Origin: a virus
Virus record (IMG/VR): IMGVR_UViG_3300028589_000020
Location: 1-38,091 of that record
Length of the DNA: 38,091 nucleotides
Direction: 5' to 3' (one strand)
The stretch's first letter is position 1. Every line of letters starts with the position of its first letter. The notes under the pieces are model-generated. The model worked only from the letters and a program-made list of their open reading frames with translations, was not told where the DNA came from and searched no databases. This document shows, piece after piece, positions 30,501 through 37,268 of this stretch. The translations under genes and the position numbers were made by a program.

Positions 30501-31070
30501 ACCGAGCTGGAGCAGGTGGTGGCCACGAACGAATCCGCGACTGCGACGAAGATCGAGCAGTTGAATGTGTCGGTAGGGGATAACTCGGCGGCCATTCAGC
30601 AGACATCGACGGCTTACGCAGATACGGCCGGGAAGCTGAGCACGATGTGGTCGGTGAAAATGCAGGTCACGGCGAATGGGCAGTACGTTGCAGCCGGCAT
30701 CGGCCTCGGGATCGAGAACACCGGTGCCGGTCTGCAAAGCCAGTTCCTGGTGAGCGCAGACCGCTTCGCCATCGTCAACACCATTGCCGGCGGCGCAATC
30801 TCTGTGCCGTTCGCAGTGCAGGGCGGACAGGTGTTCATGAACTCGGCGTTCATTCAGGACGCCTCGATCGGAAACGCCAAGATCGGTTTCTTCATCCAGT
30901 CAGACAACTACATCGCAGGTGTTCAGGGCTGGCGCATCGACAAGGCCGGCAACTTCGAGTTGAACAGCCCGCTGGGTGGTGGCGCTCGCCAAGTCATCAA
31001 CAACAACGGCGGCAAAGTGTTCGACGAGAACGGCGTGAAGCGCTATCAGTGGGGGAACTTGAACGCATGA
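27504..31070 (+). CDS. tip attachment protein J (central tail protein, host specificity)
   Basis: An 1188-residue protein, the largest here. The N-terminal 600 residues follow the lambda gpJ tip fold (KPKSPTEASDSLRSTNLAKLLIAVGEGE ... ITYGICTEDRFGLGKRI). Fibronectin III-like modules lie at about 630-720, a DUF1983-like helical region at about 900-1060, and a beta-rich C-terminus. It closes the tail tip and determines receptor choice. GGAGG stands 9 nt before ATG. Confidence 0.93.
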   Translation: MGAAAQIDIRGEKGGSSKPKSPTEASDSLRSTNLAKLLIAVGEGEFDSVPTDYDIYLDNTPIRDASGNYNFPNVKWDWRPGSVDQTYIPGIPSVENETSLNIELRSDSPWVRSITNTQLSAVRMRLAWPALQRSDDQGNVGGYRIEYAIDVATDGGAYQQVLVDAVDGKTTTRYERSRRIDLPDATTGWQIRVRRLTPNQNTNKIADTMLVAGYTEVIDAKLRYPNTALLYIEFDAEQFTNIPAVTVKCKARRWMVPSNYDPILRTYTGTWDGSMKSAWTNNPAWITYGICTEDRFGLGKRIKPFMVDKWELYRIAQYCDQLVPNGLGGQEPRFLCDMNLQGKADAWSLLRDISAIYRGMTYWAQGQLVMQADMPRAQDFDYVFTRSNVIDGKFSYGSASAKTRYTRALVSYDNPANNYDTDVIPFADLDLQRRYGDRPTELSAIGCTRASEAQRRGKWAILSNNQDRTVSFRTGMEGVIPLPGHIIPVADSLLAGREVGGRISAVAGRVITIDRDTQAKAGDRLIINLPGGRAEGRTVQSVNGRAVTVTVAYSESPVAQLQWALDADDLAIPLYRVLRTKRTTEGDYEISALQFEPSKFAFIDTGARLEERPISVIPITVVPAPASVSLSSTSSVVQGLAVATMTISWPAVDGAVGYDVEWRKDSGNWIKLQRTGMTNVDVVGIYAGGYVARVRAVSAFDITSPWRNSILTNLSGKQGLPPALAFLTATPLLFGIYLKWGFLAGAEDSQRTEIWYGPTTELDAATKLTDLAYPQSDFSMLGLRAGVTFYFWGRIVDKIGNIGPWYPIGLGVQGQSSSDAAAILEMIAGEISRTELGQDILDEIDKIPGLQEQIDALDGLKGYDPEATYEEYDLVVQGKRIYQATGPVPLNMPPPSPLYWLDVGQTVETANGLAQQVATNTTEIIELDGEVTAQATAFEALRASYRDDDGAGDLADAIKSYTSTAAIASESKVRASQNEVMASRVTTFDAKIGENAANITELEQVVATNESATATKIEQLNVSVGDNSAAIQQTSTAYADTAGKLSTMWSVKMQVTANGQYVAAGIGLGIENTGAGLQSQFLVSADRFAIVNTIAGGAISVPFAVQGGQVFMNSAFIQDASIGNAKIGFFIQSDNYIAGVQGWRIDKAGNFELNSPLGGGARQVINNNGGKVFDENGVKRYQWGNLNA

Positions 31071-31390
31071 GCTTCGGCATAAGGATATGGGGCGCCGATG
31101 GGGCGCTCCAGCTGGACGAGAACTCATTCACGATTCGAGTCGTGCTTTCAGTGCAAGTGACCTTCGCGCTTGGAGCCAGCAAAGGAACGCAGGATTTCGC
31201 CGTTCCCGGTGTAGGCCCTGGTAACGGAACGGCGATCGTGATCCCGATCGGCACCTATTCGCAGAACCAGATGCAGTTCGAAACCGAGATGCTCGACGGA
31301 GTCGTCCGCGTCTACAACTACACCCGGACGTACGCGGCGAGTACCACGTCTTCCGGAACCATGCGCTTGATAGTAATGAGGTGGAGCTGA
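31067..31390 (+). CDS. tail-tip-linked hypothetical protein
   Basis: A 107-residue beta-rich protein with many Thr and Ser. The ATG overlaps J's stop (ATGA), so it is translated with J and probably part of the tip. No family recognised. The next gene is again coupled by ATGA and has a similar style (MSFGIRIW vs MSYGVQFT openings), so the two may be related or duplicated. Confidence 0.78.
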   Translation: MSFGIRIWGADGALQLDENSFTIRVVLSVQVTFALGASKGTQDFAVPGVGPGNGTAIVIPIGTYSQNQMQFETEMLDGVVRVYNYTRTYAASTTSSGTMRLIVMRWS

Positions 31391-32070
31391 TGAGCTACGG
31401 CGTTCAGTTCACAAACAACAATAACGTCGTCACTTTGGATTCAGAGTATGCACGGCTGATGGTCATTGCTTCAGGGCGATATGCACCAAACCAAGAGTCT
31501 GGGCTTGGCTCGGTTACCACGTTTGCACGCCCCGTCACCTCGCAAGAGCCTCCGCTCGTATTCGTGCGACCTGACACTATCAACGGGGTAGCAGGACTTT
31601 GCCGGATGAGTCTTCTCGGCTCTGCGGGTAACTGGACTGGCTTTTATGTCAGGGCGTACGACGTCAGCGTTGCCGGCCTGAATGGGCGTTATTTTGTTGC
31701 CGCCTTTGGTGCCCAGCCTGTTGCTCAATACGGGATGCGCTTGTGGGATGGCGCCGGGAAACTGCTTTTTGACTCAGGCACTCCGAACGCAACGTTTACC
31801 CGAGCATTCCAGAACTGGACGTATGTTCGCTATGACACCACGCCTCAGGGCCTGACGCGAATCTTCTACAGCGTTCCGTTCAACTTCCCCGAGAACGAGT
31901 TCATGTTGCTGAACACATTCGGCATGCCGATGACTTCGGGCAGCGGCATCCCTCGCGATCTTTATTGCTGGTGGGATTTCCCCAACAACACGCTCTACGC
32001 CATCACCATTGCGGCATCGAACCCCTTCGCTTTCTTCCTGCCGGCAGTGTTCGCAAAACAAGCCGCATAA
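31390..32070 (+). CDS. tail-tip-linked hypothetical protein, possible receptor-contact
   Basis: A 226-residue beta-rich protein (MSYGVQFTNNNNVVTLDSEYARLMV ... RLWDGAGKLLFDSG). GGAG lies 5 nt before ATG 31390, and the start overlaps the previous stop. I prefer it to GTG 31381. It is found between J and the tail fibre, where Pseudomonas siphophages vary. No family assigned; a structural tail tip role is likely by context. Confidence 0.78.
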   Translation: MSYGVQFTNNNNVVTLDSEYARLMVIASGRYAPNQESGLGSVTTFARPVTSQEPPLVFVRPDTINGVAGLCRMSLLGSAGNWTGFYVRAYDVSVAGLNGRYFVAAFGAQPVAQYGMRLWDGAGKLLFDSGTPNATFTRAFQNWTYVRYDTTPQGLTRIFYSVPFNFPENEFMLLNTFGMPMTSGSGIPRDLYCWWDFPNNTLYAITIAASNPFAFFLPAVFAKQAA

Positions 32071-32091
32071 CCCCCCTATAGGATGCACACC

Positions 32092-33075
32092 ATGCCCTGG
32101 TACAAATCAGGAACGGTTTCTGTCACCCAAAATTCCAATGCGGTAATCGGCACGGGCACCGCATTTATTGCCAACAGCCGGGTCGGCGACGGCTTTCGCG
32201 GTCCGGACGGCCGTTGGTATGAGGTGACCAACATCGCCAGCAACACAGCTTTGTCGATCTCGCCGGACTACGAAGGCCCGACAGTAGCTGACGGCCTTTA
32301 CTCGATCGTGCCGGTGCAGGGATATCAGAAGGACCTGGCGGATCAGGTGCGAAAAATCCTCAACGACTACGGCGGCGTGCTGGCGGTGCTGGGCACCACG
32401 CCCACCACCGCCGGCGTTCGTGATGAGCTCGATCTCACTGATACAGATGGCCTGCCAGAGGGGCTGACGAATAAGTACATGACCGCGGCTGGTGTTCGCG
32501 GCACTGCGCTGGCGGGCGTGGATGTCGCAACGCCGGGAGCTGTCGCGGCAACCGATTCCATCTTGTCGGCACTGGGAAAGCTGCAGGCCACCAAAGCAGA
32601 TCTCAGCGGGACGAATAAAACCGTTGCTGTCGAGAAAGGGGGAACTGGTGCTACTACGCCCGCTCTCGCTCGGGCGGCATTGGGGCTGACGATTCTGGGC
32701 ACTGTCAGTCAGTCCGGAGGCGCTCCAACCGGAGCGCTCATGGAGTACGGTAGTAATGCCAACGGGGAATATTGGAAGTTCGCCAACGGTTTTATGGTCT
32801 GTATTTCCACGAAGTCAGTAATCGTGGCAATCAGTAGTGCGCTGGGTGGGCTCTACTGGAAAGGGGCTGCTGATCGGCCCGCCGACACACTGCCGGCTAA
32901 CTTTGCGGTTGCTCCCTGGGCTCATCTGATTATTGGCGGAGAATACCCGGGGTTCAGCGAGACAGTAATCATGCCGACTACCGGGACGTTCGGCATCATT
33001 CGCCACTTGAGCCCCGTCGCACTTCCGCTCGCCACTTACACTTACACGTTCATAGCAGTAGGGAGGTGGTTTTGA
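32092..33075 (+). CDS. tail fibre protein
   Basis: A 327-residue protein starting MPWYKSGTVSVTQNSNAVIGTGTAF, a fibre N-terminus common in Pseudomonas phages that attaches to the tail. The middle has VEKGGTGATTPALARAALGL, the collagen-like/fibre linker motif of lambda Stf-type proteins, and a distal beta-rich tip follows. ATG 32092 is preferred; ATG 32083 in the same frame is possible. Confidence 0.85.
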   Translation: MPWYKSGTVSVTQNSNAVIGTGTAFIANSRVGDGFRGPDGRWYEVTNIASNTALSISPDYEGPTVADGLYSIVPVQGYQKDLADQVRKILNDYGGVLAVLGTTPTTAGVRDELDLTDTDGLPEGLTNKYMTAAGVRGTALAGVDVATPGAVAATDSILSALGKLQATKADLSGTNKTVAVEKGGTGATTPALARAALGLTILGTVSQSGGAPTGALMEYGSNANGEYWKFANGFMVCISTKSVIVAISSALGGLYWKGAADRPADTLPANFAVAPWAHLIIGGEYPGFSETVIMPTTGTFGIIRHLSPVALPLATYTYTFIAVGRWF

Positions 33076-33392
33076 TGCGTATTAATCTTTCACCGATGCG
33101 CATGGATGCGACCTTGAGCGTTATCCGTAGCGGAAACGCCATCGTTGTAAATGGCGAGGAATTCGACTTCAGTCGCGTTGCAGAGGGAGACACCTTGCCT
33201 AGTGCCGCGATCAAATCGACATGGTTTGCCGGCGATGTCAGCCGCGTCGACGGGGAGCTTGAGCTTACTCTGATCCTTCCGCTCCCGATCAATTACAGCC
33301 CAGAGCAGGCATTCCCGTCGCCGCTTGAGGATGTGCGTGACGGCGTGATTCCCTTGCCGATGCCTCTGCCAGAGCCAGGAGAACAAGCATGA
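33075..33392 (+). CDS. small protein after the tail fibre
   Basis: A 105-residue protein: two beta-rich parts and a proline-rich C-terminus (PLPMPLPEPGEQA). GGGAGG lies 9 nt before ATG, which overlaps the fibre stop. Genes here are often fibre assembly factors; the proline tail may bind a partner. Not recognised with certainty. Confidence 0.75.
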   Translation: MRINLSPMRMDATLSVIRSGNAIVVNGEEFDFSRVAEGDTLPSAAIKSTWFAGDVSRVDGELELTLILPLPINYSPEQAFPSPLEDVRDGVIPLPMPLPEPGEQA

Positions 33393-33754
33393 ACATCGAC
33401 TGGACTCAACTGATTACCAAGGCCATGAAGGACGCCGCCATTCAGGCCGCTGAATTGGCAGCCGCGAAGGCATTGCTCGCCTCACGAAATGCACAGGCGA
33501 TTGCCCAGATCTCGCGAATTCAAGACCGCATCGATACGATCAATTTCGGCATTGATATCGGCGAAGCCACGGCAGAAGACGAGGCCGAGCAGGCCGCACT
33601 GACGCTGAACCTGAAAGCGTGGAAGACCTATAAGTTTGCACTGGGCAAGGTCACTGTGCAGCCGACCTGGTATCAGGCACCGATATGGCCGATCGAACCG
33701 CCCATCCCGGAAATCATTGCTGCGCCGTTACTGAGTGAGGCCGAAGCGATCTGA
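33389..33754 (+). CDS. tail fibre assembly-like protein
   Basis: A 121-residue protein: helical N-terminal two thirds with Ala-rich coiled stretches (AAIQAAELAAAKALLASRNAQAIAQ), then LNLKAWKTYKFALGKVTVQPTWYQAPIWPIEPP, the motif that ends many tail fibre assembly chaperones. It is last in the tail block. The ATG overlaps the preceding stop, and CAGGAG lies upstream. Confidence 0.78.
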   Translation: MNIDWTQLITKAMKDAAIQAAELAAAKALLASRNAQAIAQISRIQDRIDTINFGIDIGEATAEDEAEQAALTLNLKAWKTYKFALGKVTVQPTWYQAPIWPIEPPIPEIIAAPLLSEAEAI

Positions 33755-33772
33755 GCCGCATCAAAAACCGTA

Positions 33773-33798
33773 ACCCGCCATCGAGCGGGTATTTTTTT
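33773..33798 (+). terminator. terminator after the tail fibre block
   Basis: ACCCGC, 6-nt loop, GCGGGT, A, then seven T. TGCCTGGAG follows at 33798-33806, as at the gpI and J junctions. Confidence 0.82.
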
Positions 33799-33813
33799 GC
33801 CTGGAGAAAAGTG

Positions 33814-34236
33814 ATGGCTGTTACCGAAAAAGACCGCGACATTCTTGCCCGCACGCTGTGGGGCGAGGCGCGAGGCGAGGGACCCGCAGGCCAGATCGCC
33901 GTGGCGTGGACGATCCGCAACCGCGTGTTCGATGGCAAGGAGAAGTCGTGGTGGGGTGAAGGCTACGCGGGCGTGTGCCAAAAGCCGTGGCAGTTCAGCT
34001 GCTGGAACAAAACCGACCCGAACTATCAGTTCCTGATCGGCGTGAAGCAGATCCCGTTCCGCGAGCTGGCGCAGTGCCGGGTCGTGGCTGGCCAGGTTAT
34101 CGATGGCAAGGTGCCGGATCCTACCGGCGGAGCCACCCATTATTACGCCACCAGCATCAAGGTGCCGGCTTGGGCGGCGACGGCCAAACAGACACTCAAG
34201 CTCGGTCACCACATCTTCTTCAAGGATGTGAGCTGA
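33814..34236 (+). CDS. cell wall hydrolase, SleB type (likely endolysin)
   Basis: A 140-residue Hydrolase_2/SleB family protein. LARTLWGEARGEGPAGQIAVAWTIRNRV has the catalytic Glu near residue 18, and C-terminal GGATHYYATSIKVPAWA is also typical. It cleaves peptidoglycan glycan strands. No signal peptide is seen, so it would need the holin. It lies 23.5 kb from the holin-Rz genes, which have no endolysin. GGAG lies 7 nt before ATG 33814. Confidence 0.88.
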   Translation: MAVTEKDRDILARTLWGEARGEGPAGQIAVAWTIRNRVFDGKEKSWWGEGYAGVCQKPWQFSCWNKTDPNYQFLIGVKQIPFRELAQCRVVAGQVIDGKVPDPTGGATHYYATSIKVPAWAATAKQTLKLGHHIFFKDVS

Positions 34237-34286
34237 TGAAACAGATTTTCCCTTAAGAAGCTCCTGCTTAAGAGTGACTTGCCAAC

Positions 34287-34314
34287 TTTACACTTTGAAG
34301 GTCGTTAGTATAAA
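34287..34314 (+). promoter_or_regulatory. promoter of the Cys-rich cargo gene
   Basis: -35 TTTACA (34287-34292), 16-nt spacer, -10 TATAAA (34309-34314). It lies in a visibly AT-rich stretch after the hydrolase. With the terminator at 34765 it frames one gene as an independent unit. Confidence 0.6.
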
Positions 34315-34472
34315 TATGTTTCATATGTGAGAAGTTTTGGTTGTTTGTATATTGTGGAGGAGATTTCTATTTCTAATTGGTATTGTCAGGCGCTTGGTTT
34401 AGGTTGTTAGTTTTGTTCGGTGGTCTATCTTCTCTATGGGGTCGAAATTTAAATGCAGATGAGGGATTGATC

Positions 34473-34733
34473 ATGGCGGATATAATTGCAACTGAATCTA
34501 CCAATGCAAAAGATTTGAAAATCACATTTGAAGTAAGTGGCGATGACTATGTGCTTTATGTGAAGGAGTCCGCGATAACTACCATGGATAAAAATGACAT
34601 AATAAATGCACTGAAAAGTCAGCTGGAATGTGCGCTGAGGTGTAGTAGTAAAGCAAGTTTTGGAGCATGTGTAGCAAGATGTTTGTTGGATGGTCAAGTT
34701 TGTGATGGAGGAGTTGATAACTGTTCTGAGTAG
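34473..34733 (+). CDS. AT-rich cargo gene, Cys-rich small protein
   Basis: An 86-residue protein. The acidic N-terminal domain (about 1-55) precedes a C-terminal tail with six cysteines (ECALRC, GACVARC, then GQVC and DNC). ATG 34473 has GAGGG 8 nt upstream. The same frame is open upstream to a TTG at 34377 and would add a hydrophobic stretch resembling a signal anchor, but without a fitting ribosome site. Codon use is unlike the flanking genes. I know no family; the leader-plus-Cys-rich-tail plan recalls secreted or modified peptides, or a zinc protein. Confidence 0.72.
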   Translation: MADIIATESTNAKDLKITFEVSGDDYVLYVKESAITTMDKNDIINALKSQLECALRCSSKASFGACVARCLLDGQVCDGGVDNCSE

Positions 34734-34764
34734 CTAGAAGGGTATTACCGGCTCCATCACTGGT

Positions 34765-34797
34765 GGTGCGGATATACATGCTATCTGCACCATTTTT
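34765..34797 (+). terminator. terminator of the Cys-rich cargo gene
   Basis: A ten-pair stem GGTGCGGATA/TATCTGCACC with one G-U pair and a 7-nt loop, then A and five T. It lies 32 bp after the cargo stop. Confidence 0.75.
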
Positions 34798-34922
34798 AGC
34801 AGGTGCGTAATCTGGACCGGAAGATATGGGCAGAGCATGGTATGACGTCTTGCATCACCATCGATAACGCGTCAAACGCCCTCATTCGCTATTCTCGGCA
34901 CTTTCCAATTGGAGGTGGCGAT

Positions 34923-35153
34923 ATGGACGGTGTAAAGCTGAGTCCAAATATAGAGCGCGCCGCGGACAAGCTTCTAGCTCAGATTGCTCGAGCGGACTCG
35001 ATGATCATTGCGGCCAAGGCCGGTGCCAAAGCAGAGGGATTCGTCTATGGCCTGGAGTCGGCGCGCGCCTTAACCGATTCAACTATCGATAAGCTCTATG
35101 TGATCTTCGACAAAGCGACCGAGAACCGCCTGCGCGCGCTGAGTTCGGCTTAA
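34923..35153 (+). CDS. small hypothetical protein
   Basis: A 76-residue helical protein (LSPNIERAADKLLAQIARADSMIIAAKAGAKAEGF ... STIDKLYVIFDKATENRL). GGAGG stands 7 nt before ATG 34923, so I reject the longer in-frame starts at 34803 and 34842. Known from Pseudomonas prophages without a function. It overlaps tail to tail by 4 bp with the SRAP gene on the other strand. Confidence 0.75.
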   Translation: MDGVKLSPNIERAADKLLAQIARADSMIIAAKAGAKAEGFVYGLESARALTDSTIDKLYVIFDKATENRLRALSSA

Positions 35154-35845
35154 AACAACCTGTTTTCCTCAATCTGTTTGATAAGGTCGGGACCCTGATT
35201 GCGGACATTGCCCAGGGCGCGATCGACCTTGAACCATTCGAAAGCCTCGGATGGCTCGCCCTCGTGCAGCACCATTTGTTCGGCGCGTTCGTTGGGCGTG
35301 GCCGGGTCGAGCCATTCCCGCGCGAGCTCTGGCGGGAGAGCGACCGGCCGCCGGTCGTGAATGTCGACCATGCCGCCGGCGCTGTCGGCAGTGATGATCA
35401 CAAAGCCGTCGTGCTCGCCGGGGCCGTGCTCCTCATTCGGGTATTGGCCAATCGCGGCGCAGAGGATGGGAGATTGGTCGCGGTGCCTGATCAGGTAGGG
35501 CTGCTTCTTCGGCCCACCTTCGTCTACCCACTCGAACCAATTGTTGATCGCGATGATTGCCCGGTGCGGCCAGATCGCGCGGAAGAACGGGCCGTGGGCG
35601 ACTTTCTCCACGCGGGCGTTGATTGGTGCGGCGCGGTCTTTTGCCCAATGTGGGCGCCATCCCCAGCGAACCATGTCCACGTGCAGAAACTCGCCTTCCT
35701 GGTGGAAGAGGGCAAGTTGAGTGGTCGGCGCGGCGTTGTATCGATCGAGCGGTTGCTCACCCACCGAGTTGATCAGCGCGTTCGACATGCTGAGCGCTGC
35801 AACGAAGTCGTGAATGCCGCTGTACTGGGTAAGTCGTCCGCACAT
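35150..35845 (-). CDS. SRAP-family abasic-site protein (YedK/HMCES-like)
   Basis: A 231-residue SRAP protein that forms a covalent link with abasic sites in single-stranded DNA. Start 35845 makes Cys2 the residue exposed after Met removal, as the chemistry requires (MCGR); GAGGG is upstream. Other active-site residues align with YedK: N76, E105 (NNWFEWV) and H163 (IHDRRP). It is second in a leftward operon 19 bp after the zinc-ribbon gene at 35871 and under a LexA box, so SOS-induced. An extra copy on a phage may protect its replicating DNA. Confidence 0.92.
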   Translation of the reverse strand: MCGRLTQYSGIHDFVAALSMSNALINSVGEQPLDRYNAAPTTQLALFHQEGEFLHVDMVRWGWRPHWAKDRAAPINARVEKVAHGPFFRAIWPHRAIIAINNWFEWVDEGGPKKQPYLIRHRDQSPILCAAIGQYPNEEHGPGEHDGFVIITADSAGGMVDIHDRRPVALPPELAREWLDPATPNERAEQMVLHEGEPSEAFEWFKVDRALGNVRNQGPDLIKQIEENRLF

Positions 35846-35870
35846 TGCCATGCCCTCGGATGGATCTGAT

Positions 35871-36596
35871 TCAGCGTAGACCCGCTGGCGCGGGCTTCGT
35901 CACAAAACCTTTTCCGGAGCATTTCGTGCAGTCGTCCCTGGCACCGAAGCGATCAAGGCACTCAGAGCAAATGCAGAACACCGCCGACTCGATGTGAGGG
36001 CGTAGCTTTTCAAACGCCCGAAGATCCCGCTCCTCTTGAGCGACCTGCGCCGCATCGACGAGCGCCCGGTAGACGTCAGCATCCGCGAGAGGGTGGTGAG
36101 TAACGCCGTCAACCATTCGCTCGGTTTCAATAAGTCGGTACCGGCAACCGTTCATCTCCATCGCCAACCCGGCAATCTTTCCGACCCTACGAGAGATTCC
36201 AAGCGACAACCAAACTCCGTCGGGTTCGGAGTACACCTTTCCGTCATAGCCAGAGTAAGCGCCGCGCGGCTCACTCTTTGCGAAGTTGAATATTGACCGA
36301 CTGATGGTGCCAAGCAACTCCCCGTTGTCGATGTGCACCACGTCATAGCTCGATGCGCCCCGGTACTGGCCAGGCAAGCTCTGCAGTTCTTCCACTGCGT
36401 GCCAATAAGCTGCGTCGGCCATTTCGTTCATTTCGAACAGCTCGAGCTCGTCGATCAGGCCTTCACTCAGCAAATCCATCGCCATTTCTCGCAAGGTCGC
36501 CCGGTGCGCTTCGGGGCTTTGCATACGGAAGTCGTGATCATCGAGAGTGGCTCGCCAGCGATCAAGGCGAAGGGATTTTGCTTGGTTGAAATTCAT
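35871..36596 (-). CDS. zinc-ribbon protein of the LexA-controlled operon
   Basis: A 241-residue protein of unknown function. The N-terminal helical part (1-75) and a central mixed region come before a C-terminal four-cysteine ribbon (CICSEC, then CTKC, about 207-227). It is first in the operon with the SRAP gene, and its ATG lies 23 nt from a LexA box. No strong ribosome site is seen. A DNA repair or anti-defence role alongside SRAP is inference from company. Confidence 0.8.
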   Translation of the reverse strand: MNFNQAKSLRLDRWRATLDDHDFRMQSPEAHRATLREMAMDLLSEGLIDELELFEMNEMADAAYWHAVEELQSLPGQYRGASSYDVVHIDNGELLGTISRSIFNFAKSEPRGAYSGYDGKVYSEPDGVWLSLGISRRVGKIAGLAMEMNGCRYRLIETERMVDGVTHHPLADADVYRALVDAAQVAQEERDLRAFEKLRPHIESAVFCICSECLDRFGARDDCTKCSGKGFVTKPAPAGLR

Positions 36597-36619
36597 GAAA
36601 CGGGTTCGCTGTACGAGTG

Positions 36620-36635
36620 CTGTATGTATGTACAG
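36620..36635 (-). promoter_or_regulatory. LexA box of the SRAP operon
   Basis: CTGTATGTATGTACAG matches the LexA consensus CTG-N10-CAG with its alternating TA core, and TA flanks one side. It is located 23 nt upstream of the first operon gene and between two same-strand genes, so it should control only the leftward pair. LexA cleavage in DNA damage would open the operon. Confidence 0.85.
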
Positions 36636-36678
36636 TAATCGAGGCGAAGCCCGTGGGCGATAGTGAGGCGACGAGCTG

Positions 36679-36888
36679 TCAGTCGGGCGTCATCAAAACA
36701 GCCAAGGTCATTTTGATGAATTCTTCATTTCGATCGAGCGCGGCCAGAGAGCTGCGGACGTTTTCCGCGACGTCGGCGGATCCGCGCTGCTCGACCCAGA
36801 GGGTGAGCTCCATGATGGCGGCTTCAAGGGCGAGCTGGTTTTCATTGATTTTGTAGAGTAGGGAAGGGAGCAGATCAGAGTTTGGCAT
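36679..36888 (-). CDS. small hypothetical protein
   Basis: A 69-residue acidic helical protein (LYKINENQLALEAAIMELTLWVEQRGSADVAENVRSSLAALD). AAGGAGG lies 6 nt before the ATG, an excellent ribosome site. It lies between the att region and the LexA box. Common in Pseudomonas prophage ends by my recollection, with no known function. Confidence 0.75.
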   Translation of the reverse strand: MPNSDLLPSLLYKINENQLALEAAIMELTLWVEQRGSADVAENVRSSLAALDRNEEFIKMTLAVLMTPD

Positions 36889-37160
36889 TGGTTTCCTCCT
36901 TGGACGAAACCAGAGTAGCAGGGGGATTCAATGTCGGCAGAACGCCGGAGAAGGGCAAAGCGCTGGGTTATGCAAAGTCGGCATAATGCCAGCTTCTCAA
37001 TGCCCGATAGGGCTTCATTATTTACGTGAAATTTAAGGCCCTTTTTTTGGGCCGCAATCATTTTTCGATATGCGAAAGCAGTGGGCCGAATCTCAGTCTT
37101 TCGACTCTAATTGCGGCCCAAAAAATCGCATCAAAGCCGCAGCCCGCTTGATTCTGGCGC
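36889..37160. other. non-coding phage right arm before the attachment site
   Basis: 272 bp with no gene. It has the palindrome GGCATAATGCC (about 36974-36984) and a 16-bp inverted repeat at 37043-37125. The promoter of the gene at 36888 should be here. Likely former attP arm DNA. Confidence 0.5.
37043..37125. repeat. 16-bp perfect inverted repeat
   Basis: TTTTTTGGGCCGCAAT (37043-37058) is the exact reverse complement of ATTGCGGCCCAAAAAA (37110-37125), with 51 bp between. The left arm also forms its own hairpin GGCCC-T7-GGGCC (37038-37053 approx.). 36 bp before the tRNA fragment. Candidate integrase/accessory protein arm site, structured RNA or bidirectional terminator. Confidence 0.7.
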
Positions 37161-37219
37161 GGGACTTAAAATCCCCCGCTCGTAAGGGCGTGCCGGTTCG
37201 ATTCCGGCTTCGGGCACCA
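37161..37219 (+). other. attR: 3' fragment of tRNA-Leu (TAA)
   Basis: From the anticodon stem onward this is a tRNA-Leu: GGGACTTAAAATCCC with anticodon TAA, the long class II variable arm, T arm GCCGG-TTCGATT-CCGGC, acceptor TTCGGGC, A and encoded CCA. The 5' acceptor and D arm are missing; upstream DNA is phage. Phages that enter a tRNA 3' part leave just such a remnant at the far end, with the intact gene at the integrase end. That end is outside the window. Confidence 0.82.
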
Positions 37220-37227
37220 TAAATATC

Positions 37228-37268
37228 AAGGGCTTGCATGACATATGTCATGCAAGCCCTTATTTTTT
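37228..37268 (+). terminator. host terminator of the tRNA-Leu gene
   Basis: A perfect 34-bp palindrome (37228-37261; core GCATGACATATGTCATGC) with a T-rich tail. It starts 8 bp after the CCA and is the natural end of the tRNA transcript. Its symmetry lets it also stop the leftward usp transcript. Confidence 0.85.

Noticed and set aside
34377-34472. TTG-start extension giving the Cys-rich protein a signal-like segment
   Set aside because: The nearest GGAGGAG is about 13 nt away, while ATG 34473 has its own ribosome site; kept only as a possibility.
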